Source: Sarcocystis neurona
Lineage: Eukaryota; Apicomplexa; Conoidasida; Eucoccidiorida; Sarcocystidae
Assembly (NCBI GenBank): GCA_000727475.1
Contig: KL647322.1
Span: 654,269-718,268 of the forward strand
Direction: 5' to 3'
DNA length: 64,000 nucleotides
Part shown: positions 24,501 through 33,500 of the stretch, piece after piece
Position numbering within the stretch: position 1 is the first letter of the stretch
Layout: the number at the start of each line of letters is the position of its first letter
The notes under the pieces: model-generated
What the model saw: the letters and a program-made list of their open reading frames with translations, nothing else
What the model was told of the DNA's origin: nothing
Database searches by the model: none
Program-made: the position numbers and the translations under genes

Positions 24501-27500
24501 TTGCGAAAGGAAGCAGACTGCAACAGGTTTCTTCTCCCTTCTCTTCTTCTACGAATTCACCGACGCAACCGTCTACAACTTCTTCTGTCGTCTGGCTGCT
24601 TTCTCCTCTTCTGTCGTCTCCTGTGGCTGTCCTTTCTTTCTTGCTGTCATCTCCCCCTCCCCCTCTTCGTCCATTCACACTTTCCCGTCCTTCGCCCTCC
24701 CCTTCTTCTTCTTCGTCCACCTGCTCGTCTTCTCCTTTCCCTTCTCTGCCTGCCCCTTTGCCCTTCTGCTGTCCACTGCTGTCGCCACCGCCGCCATCGC
24801 CATGTTCTTCTGCTTCGCCTTGCTGCTTCCGTTTCTCTTGCTCTTCTTTCTTCTCCCCTTCCCCATCTCCTTCGTCATCCCTTCTCTCTTCTTCCTCATC
24901 CTTTCCTTCCTCTTCTTCTTCATCTTCTTCCTCTTCTTCTTCCTCCTTTTCTTCTTCTTCTTCTTCGTGTTCTTCTGCTTCTTCCGCATCAAAACTTTTC
25001 CTCTTCGCAGGCTGCTGCTTCCGTCCGTCTGACCGTGCAGGAGGGACGGCAGTCGCTGCCTCTTTACGACGAGGAGTAGAACAAACGGAAGAAGCAACAG
25101 CAGCAGGCGCGGCAGGAGGAGCAGGTGGAAGAAGAAGAGGAGGAGGGGGAGAGAAAACAGCCGAAGGAAGACGCGCAGCAGCAGCAGCAGTCGCAACAGC
25201 AGAGGCAGCAGGACGGACGCAGAACTGATTGGTGAGGATGGGAGGAGGAAACGCTGCAGCAGCAGGAGAGGCCCCAGCAGCAGCAGCAACGGCAGAGTGA
25301 GGTGGAGGACAGGAGGAAGAAAAAGAAGGAAAAGGGGATGTGGGAAGCAGAGGTGCAGACACAGCACCAGAGGGAAGCGCAGTAGCAGGAGAGACAGCCG
25401 CAGCAGCAGCATCGCCGGGAAGAAAAGCAACATGGAGATCCGCAGGGACGCCAGCGGGAGCAAGGTCGGCTGCGGCAGCGATAGCAGGGGTCAAAGGAGG
25501 GGACAGAAAGGACAGGGCTGCAGCACTAGCAGGATCGATGAGCGGAGGAGCGTACGCTGCAGCAGCAGCAGCCACGGCAGCGGCTGTTGCTTGAACCGCA
25601 AGCGGAAGGACAGCACCAGAAGGTGTTGTTGGTGCTGCTGTGGCTATTGCTGCAGCAGCAGCAGAGTCGAAAGGAGAATAGAAAGAGTGCACAGGCAGCA
25701 GCGGTCGCATGCGGTTCACATCAAAGGTAGGAAGGTACGGGACCGGGTAATGGCAAAAAGGGCCACGCCCGTCCAGCTGTTGTTGAAATATCTGCTGCCG
25801 CACCTGCTGCTGCTGAAGGAGCTGCTGCTGCACCACGTCTTCCTCCCACCACCCCAGGGGTCCCGCTGCTGCTCCTGCAGCATTTAAATAAGCAGACGGC
25901 ATCTGCTGTTGCTGCTCTGTCAGCGCCCCACCCAATCTTTCCCGCTGCTGCTGTTGCTCCTCCCCCTCCCTTTTCTGTTCTCGCCTGTGCTCGTGGTGCT
26001 GCGCCTCTTGCAGTTCCTGCTGCTGCTGCTGCTCGACGCCGGAAGCGTCCAACACTTCACGGTCTAGCAGTGACCCTGGCAGCTCCTGCCGCTGCTGCAG
26101 TTTCTCTTGTTGCTGCTGCTGTTGGGGCGCCTGACGCTGTTGCAGCGCCTGCTGCTCTTGGGGTGTCTGCTGCTGTTGGGGCTGCTGCAGTTCCTGCTGC
26201 TCTTGTCGCAGGTCCTGCTCGTGCTGCTGCGGAAGACACGGAGACGACCGGGCTGCTTCAGTTCCTGCTGCTGTGGGCTCTGCTGTTGCATGCGCAGAGG
26301 CGTTGTAGAGCGCAGGAAAGTGCTGCTGCACCTGGTGCTCGTTGAGAAGCCAAGGAGGCTGCTGCAGATAATGCAGAAGCTGCTGCTGCTGCAGCCACTG
26401 CAGCTGGGGGGACGCTTGCTGCTGCAGGAGCTCCCTTAGTCCCTGCTGCTGCTGTTGCTGCTGCCAAAGTTGCAGCTGGGAACTTGCATACAGCTCCTGC
26501 TGCGGGTGGGGTAGCTGTTGCTGCTGCTGCTCGTCGGCTTGCTGCTGCTGTTGGTGGAAGTGCTGCTGCTCTTGAGACTCCTGCAGCTGCTCGGGATACG
26601 GCTGCTGCGGGTGAGTCTGCTGCTGACGGGGTGGTTGGTGCTGCTGCTGAAGTGACACCTGCTGCTGCTCAGTCGCCTGCGCCTGCTGGATAGGCTGCTG
26701 CTGCTGCTCCTGTTGGGGACGCTGCAGTTGCTGTTGCCGCTGTTCCTCCTGCAGCTTCCCCTCCTGCTCTTGGTCTTGCTGCTCCTGCTGCAGCGCGAAA
26801 ACATGCGTTGCCGGCTGACAGGTGAGCAGCAGCGGATCCAGCTGCTGCTGCTGCTCGAGGAAAGACTGCTGCAGCAGTTCCACTTGCCGAAAAAAGGGCT
26901 GCTGCTGTTGTGGGGTCGCAGTGCTGCTTAAGGCAAGACTCAGCTGCAGCTGCTGCAGCACACACTCATAGTAGTGGCACATCCAGTAGAAATAATATTG
27001 CAGCTGCTGCTGCTGTTGTAGCTGCTGTTGCAGCAGCTGCTGCTGCTGTTGCTGCTGTTGCTGCTGTTGTTGCAGCTGCTGTTGCTGCTGTTGTTGCAGC
27101 TGCTGTTGTTGCTGTTGTTGCAGCTCCTGTTGCTGCTGTTGTTGCAGCTGCTGTTGCTGCTGTTGTTGCAGCTGCTGTTGCTGCAGCTGCCACTCCCCGT
27201 AGTGCTCCTGCCATATCTTCCGGCGCTCCTCCTCCTCTCCTTCGAATTGCTGCTGCTGCTGCAATAATGTTGCTTCCTGCGAAAAGACAGCCTGCAACCG
27301 CTGCTGTTGCTGCACCTCCTTTTCCTGGCGCTCCTGCTGCTGTTCTTCCGGCATATCCCGCTCTAGCTGCTGGTTCTGCTGCTGCCCCCGCTGTCGCGCA
27401 TCCTCCCGCTCCTCTTCCTGTCCCTCCTGCATTGCCTGCTGCTTCTGCTGCTGCTTCTGCCGGTCGTCTGCTCTACAACCTACTAGAACGCCCGCTTCTG

Positions 27501-30500
27501 TTGAACTGCCAACGGGCCCTCTGGCTGCTGCAGCAGCAACAGCACCATCGCCAGACGCAGCAGCGGAAGGAGCAGCACCAGGAAACGCAGCAGCACACGA
27601 AGCAGCAGCAGCGTCGTAACATGCAGCAGCAGCATCGGCAGCAGCAGCAGAGGCAGCAGCAAGGGGAGCTGCAGCAGCATCACAAGAAGGCGCAGCACCA
27701 GCACAACATGCAACAGCGGCGGCAGTCAATGAAGCAGTCGATATGTGGGGGTGAGGACAGGACGTGGAGGAGACGGCTGTTCTGTTGCCTGCGGTACGAG
27801 GCAAGTGCCTGGCCTGTTCGCCAGCAGCACGAGAAGTAGAAAGACGAGCAGCTGCTGCTGCCCGTTCAGATTCTGCTGCGGTAACATGAGGAGTCGAGGC
27901 AGGAGCAGCAGCAGCATATGTGTACGAAGATGTCGCCTCGTCGCACGCGGCGTCGTTTTCTGCTGCTGCTACTGCTGCTGTTGTTGCGGCGGCAGAAGAG
28001 TCCGAGTCAAACCTGGCTGCCGCTGCAGCTCCTAAAGAGGACGACGGCGAAGAGAAAGCAGCAGTAGCAGCAGGGCGGGAAGGAGAAGCAGCACCAGAGC
28101 TACGGGCACCAGGATCGGAAGAGGTGCGGGATACAGCAGCAGGGACGGAAAAGGCCGGTGCGGCAGGAGGAGGGAGTGAAGAAGACGCAGCAGCGGCGGC
28201 GGGAGCAGGGGAGCAAAAATAATTAGAAGTACGGGACCGGCAAGAAGAAGAAGCAGCATCAGTAGGATGGTGCGAAAATGAAGCAACAACGGCAGCAGGA
28301 GGACCAGGGAAACCTGAGGCAGCGCGACGGCCTGGGGGGAGAGCACCCTCCGCTGCTGGGTGACGCTCCTCACCTACTGCAGCAGCAGCAGCAAAGCGCA
28401 GCCCAGGCGGTGACCTGTCACGAACGGGGAAGCAGCAGGAAGAAGCTGAATACGCCGAAGAAAAGGAAGAGGAAGGAGAATTTGTAGTAGACGAAGAAGA
28501 GGAAGAACAGGAAGACGACGACGACATAACAGCAGTAGGGACGGCGTGATGTGCAGGTGGCAACGGGGCGGCAACTGCTGCACCGGTGACTCCGAGGGGG
28601 CTCCCAGCAGCATCAGCAGCGCATGCACCCGGTTCCACAAAGGCAATAACAGCGGCGTCAGCAGCGGCGCGAGGAGTACGAGCAGAAGAAGCAGCGCCAG
28701 CAGCATCAGGAGCAACCAACGCGACAGCAGCAGCAGCAGGCAGGGTAGCTGCTGCTGCATCTGTACCTCCTGCTGGTACATCTGCGAGCGCTGCTCCTTC
28801 TTGTCCTCCCGCCTTTTCAAGTGGAAGCGACGAAGACGCTGCTGCCGCCACCCCACACTTTGCTGCTGCTGAAGAAAAACAGTCTATCCCTCGGGCCCCC
28901 GCTGCCAGTGCGGCGTCACCTTCTGCTGCTGCCTCTGCGGCTGCTGTTGCTGCCCCTGGTGCTGCTGCTGTCGCTGCCTCTACTGGTGTCACTTCTTCTG
29001 CTGTTGTCCCTGCTGCTGCTGCACCTGGTGAAGACAGTTGCCAGTCCTCTTCGCCCACTCCCACAACAGCAGCAGCAGCAGTCGTTCGCCTGTTCTTGGC
29101 CACTCCTCTGTCGCCGCTGTTGCTGCTCCTGTTGTTCCTGCTGCTGCTAGACCTACTGCAGTTGCTGCTGCCCTTCGTGCTGTTGCTGTTGCTGCTGTTG
29201 CTGGTGTTGGCGCCTGTCTTTCCTGCAGGGACGCCTTCGGCGCAGGAGCGCTGCTGCAATCTCCCCCTGCAATCTTGCTGCTGGAATTTACACTGCCGGT
29301 CTCCTTGGTCCTGCTGCTGGTTCTGTTTCTTTTCCTGCTGCAGCTTGTTCTCCTCTTCCACGTCTTGCTGCTGTTGCTGCTTGACTGCCTGTTGCTGCTG
29401 CTGAGATATCCCCCCCTCCTGCGGCTCCTGCTGCTGCTGCTGCGCGCTGGCAGCTTCACGAGTTTGCTGCGCCGCCGCAGCTCCAACCTCCTCAGCACCT
29501 TTGCCCCCAGCCGCAGCAGCGGCAGCATTAGTTCCAGCACCCGCAGCAGCGCGAGGCATCACGCCAGCAGCAGCAAGCATCGACGCAGCAGCGACAGCAG
29601 GAGGAACTGCAGCAGCAACAGCAAGCGACGCCGCAGCAGCAGCAACAGCAGGACACCCTGCAGCAGCAACGGCATGACGAAGCGACTCAGGCGCAGCTTC
29701 CGCAGTCTCGGCAGCAACGAATGCAGCACTTGCAGCGTAGTGAGAGGTAGCAGCGGCATCAGGAGTGAGAAAGGCCACTGCAGGTGAAGCAGCAGCAGCA
29801 AGAGCAGCAGGGCTCGACGCGGCAGCGGGCGACGCAGAAGCGGGCGACGCAGAAGAAGCAGCAGCAGGTGGTTGTTCTGCAGAGGTGGGAGCAGCAGAAG
29901 CAGCAGCAGACTCCCGACGTTCAGGAACGGCAGCGAGATTTGCCACAGCATCGCCCGAAGAAGACGCTTCTGTTGCATCGTCGGCGGCAACAGACTGCTG
30001 CAGCAGAATTGTAGGCAGCAGCGGCTGCGGTCTCGAGAAGCAGAAGAGCGGCAACACCGCAGCACCTGGAAATACGTTAAAATTGACTAAGCTTTCCCAC
30101 TGACGCTTCTGCTGCAGTTGCTCGTCCACATGCTGCTGCTGCTCGTCGACACAAGGACGTCTCTGTCGCTGCTGCTCTTGCTCCTCCTGCTGTTGCTCCT
30201 CCAGCTTTTGCTGCTGCTGCTGCTCTTGCTGCTGAGTCTGCTGCTGTTGCTGCTCTTGCTGCTGCGTCTGCTGCTGCTGCTGCTCTTTCTGCTGCTCTTG
30301 CTGCTGCGTCTGCTGCTCTTGCTGTCCCCGCTGCTGCGCTTCCTGCTGCCGCTGCCGCTCTTGCTGCTGCCGCTGCTGCTCTTGCTGCTCCCGCTGCTGC
30401 TGCAGCCGCAGCCACTTGCCCTGCAGAGGGCGGCATCCGCCTTTCGCAGCCTTCGTCTCTGCTGCGTCCGACGAGGGAGCAGCAGCAGCAGCAGCAGTGC

Positions 30501-33500
30501 CAGAGCCCCAGCGGCCACGTGCGTTTGCAGTGCTGCTGTCGCTGCTGCTGCTGTTGGAGGAGCACCTGCTGCAAATGCCCGGTGCTGCTGCTGTTGCAGG
30601 GGCGGGGCCCCCTGGTGGCTGAGGTGTGACGCTGCCGCTCCCGTTGCTGCTGTTGCTGCTGCTGCAGGTGGCTGCTGTCTCTTCCTCAACGCACGCGACA
30701 GCAGGCGGCAAATCACGTCCAGCACAAATACCGGCAGCACCTCTCCGCGTCGTTGCTGCTTCTGTTTCTGCAGTCTCTTCTGCTGCGTTGCGCACAAAAA
30801 CGCTCCAGTAGACAAACTGGTCTTCGCCTGCCTCTTCTTCTCCTTCTGGTTCTGCTGCTGCTCTTCCCATCTTCTTGCCTCCCGCAGCTGCTGCTAGCGT
30901 TGCAGCAGCAGCGGCTGCCCTTGCTGGGGAGGCACCTGCTGCAGCAGCCACCAGAGCTGCTGCTGCCCCTGCTGCTGCTAAAGTGGTCCCTCTCGCTGCT
31001 GCTGCGGCCCGTGGTTTGCCTCCGAGTAGCTGCTGTAGGGAGCAGAGAGCAGCAGAAGCCGCAGCAGTCGCCTGATGCAGCGGCAGCGCTGGCGGGCGTA
31101 GCAGCTGGTAATCGACGATGCGAGTGAGCACGACGCAGAACAGTAGCTCCTTCACTTCGGCTTCGACGCCGCAGCAGCCGCAGCCCGAGTTGTTGCTGCA
31201 CCAGTCCTCGCAGCTGCAACAGCACCACCACGACGACGCACTCCTTCTTCCTCTCCCGTTTCTGCTGACGACAGTCTTCTCACTGTCTCCCACTGAGCCT
31301 TCCCTTCCACGACTTTTCCTGCTTCTGTCCGGGGTCCTGCTGCTGCTACTGTCGCTGCCGCGGCTGTCGTTGTTGCTGCTGCTGTCGCTGCTGCTGCTGC
31401 CGTTGCTGCTGCTGTCGTTGCTGCTGCTGGTGTTGCTGCTCGCCTCGCTGCTTCTGCTGCTTCTCTGGGCATCGCTATTGTTTGTACGGCTGGGGCAAAG
31501 GCTCGCAGATCTCCACTGGACGCGAGCGAAGACACTTCCGCATGCAGTCAGCGGCACCCACTGCTGACTGCAGCAGAGGCCTCTGCAGCTGCTGTTTTTG
31601 CTGCAGCGCCGACCCCGCCAGTACTTCCACCCCACAATCTTTGCCTGTTGCGGCTGCTTCTCCGCGTGCGGCTGCTGCTGCTCCGACTGCTGCTGCGGCT
31701 GTTGCGCGTGCGGAGAGGAAGAGGCAGCAGCAGAAGCAGCCGTCACACGCGTTGCAGCCGCAGCAGCGGCAGCAGGCCTCGCGCAAATACTCCTGCGTTG
31801 CGGCCGCAGAGACGGATGCAGAGCAAACGCGGCAATTCTTTCGGCAGCATCAGCAGCAGCGGACTGGGCGAGCAGCGACAGAAGCTTCCCAACAACGTGT
31901 CCCTGCTCTCCCCTTCCTCCTCCTTCCCTACGCTGTCGCTGCTGCGGCTTCTCCGCCTGCTGCTGCCGCTGCTGCTGCTGCTCCTTGTTTTTGTGTGACT
32001 CGTGCCGCGGCGTCTGCTGCAGCCGCGTCTCCTCCATTCGCTGCCGCTGCTGCTGTTGCTGCGAAACCGGATCCTCACGGGACTGCTGCTGCGACTGCGT
32101 CTTCTCTGCCTGGTGCTGCTGCGGCTGCTCCTGCCTCTTCAGACTCTCTCTCTCCTGCTGCTGCTGCTGTGGCCGTGCTGCTGCTTCCACATGCTCCAGC
32201 GTTCCAGCAGCTACGGTGTCAGGTCGCACGCCGCACGTGAACACTCCTGCTGCTGCTTCTTCCTCCCACCTGCGCATGCAGCGAGGCCCGCTGTTGGTGT
32301 CCCAGCAGCACTCCTTTATTCGTCTGCTGCAGCAAGTGCTGCTGCTGCTGAAGCCGTCGCTGCTGGTGTTGCAGCAGGAGGAGCTGTCGCACCAGTGGCT
32401 GCTTCTCTCTGCCCCCACCTCTGTCTCCTCGTCGTCTGCGTACAGCAGCAGGTCCCTGAGCTTTAAAAATGCGTCACCCGGACCAGCATGTTCACCAGCA
32501 ACAGCAGCAGGGTGCGCTGCTGCCCCTTCTCTCTCCTGCGACTGTTGCTTGCTGCTGTTCAAAGCTGTCTCGTCTCCCTCTTTTTTGACGCGGCTCCTCC
32601 TGAGGCTCTCTCCTGCTGCTTGCGGTCCCCTCTTTGTGTCCACACCTGCTGCTGCCGCTTCTTCCCCTGCCGCCGCCCCCGTCGGGCTTTCTTTCACTCG
32701 TGTTGCTGCTGCTGCAGCTCTTGGATTTGTCGCCGCTGTTGAGTTTGCCGCTGTTTCCTCTCTCTGTGCTGCCGCTGCTGCTGCTCCTGCTGCTGCTGTT
32801 GCTGCTGCTGTTGCGTGCGAACGTGTGGAGGGGGCACGGCGGAAAAAGCGCAGCAGCAGCAGTTGCGACGGGTGTCCAGCCGCCAGCACTTTCTTCACGC
32901 TCTGCTGCAGCGGTAGGAAGTCATTGCAGCACCTCTGCTCTGTGGTTTTGCTGCTGCTGCTGCTTCTGTCTCGACTGAATATCTCTCTCTCTCTTCTTCC
33001 ACTACCTGCGGCTCCTGCTCCAGCACGTGCTGCTGCTTCTCCTGCTCCTGCTCCTCCTGCTGCTGCTCCTGCTGCGTCTGCGTCTGTATCACCAGCTCCG
33101 CAGTTGAGGCAGCAACACGGCAGACGCAGGAGGCGCTGCAGCTCGGGAAGGCTGCTGCTGGGCAGAAAGAGCTGCTCCGGTTCTACGAAGACAAGTTCCT
33201 CCTCTCTTTTTGGGAAGTAAGTGGACGGGGGCACTGCTGCGGCTTCTGCTCCTGCTGCTCTTTTAAACGTTGTGGCTGCAGCTGCATGCATGCATGTCGT
33301 CGCTGCGCTCGTGATTGATCTGTCAGAGGGCTTCCATAGGGCTGCGGGGACGGTCACGCTGCTTCGCGCATGCCGTCTTGCTGCTGAAGCTGCTTCTCCT
33401 TCCTCTTGATCCAGGGTGGTGTCTGCTGTTGCTGGTGCTTGCACAGAAACTGCTGCTGCTGTCTCTGTTGCTGCTGGTGTTGCTGCTGCTGGTGCTGCAC

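Noticed and set aside
31598..33220. 540-codon plus-strand Cys/Ala/Leu-rich frame opposite the giant locus, with similar frames at 24006-25079 and 22750-23721
   Set aside because: Triplet arrays are stop-free in all frames. The minus frame has the balanced islands, while these read as Leu/Cys/Phe strings.
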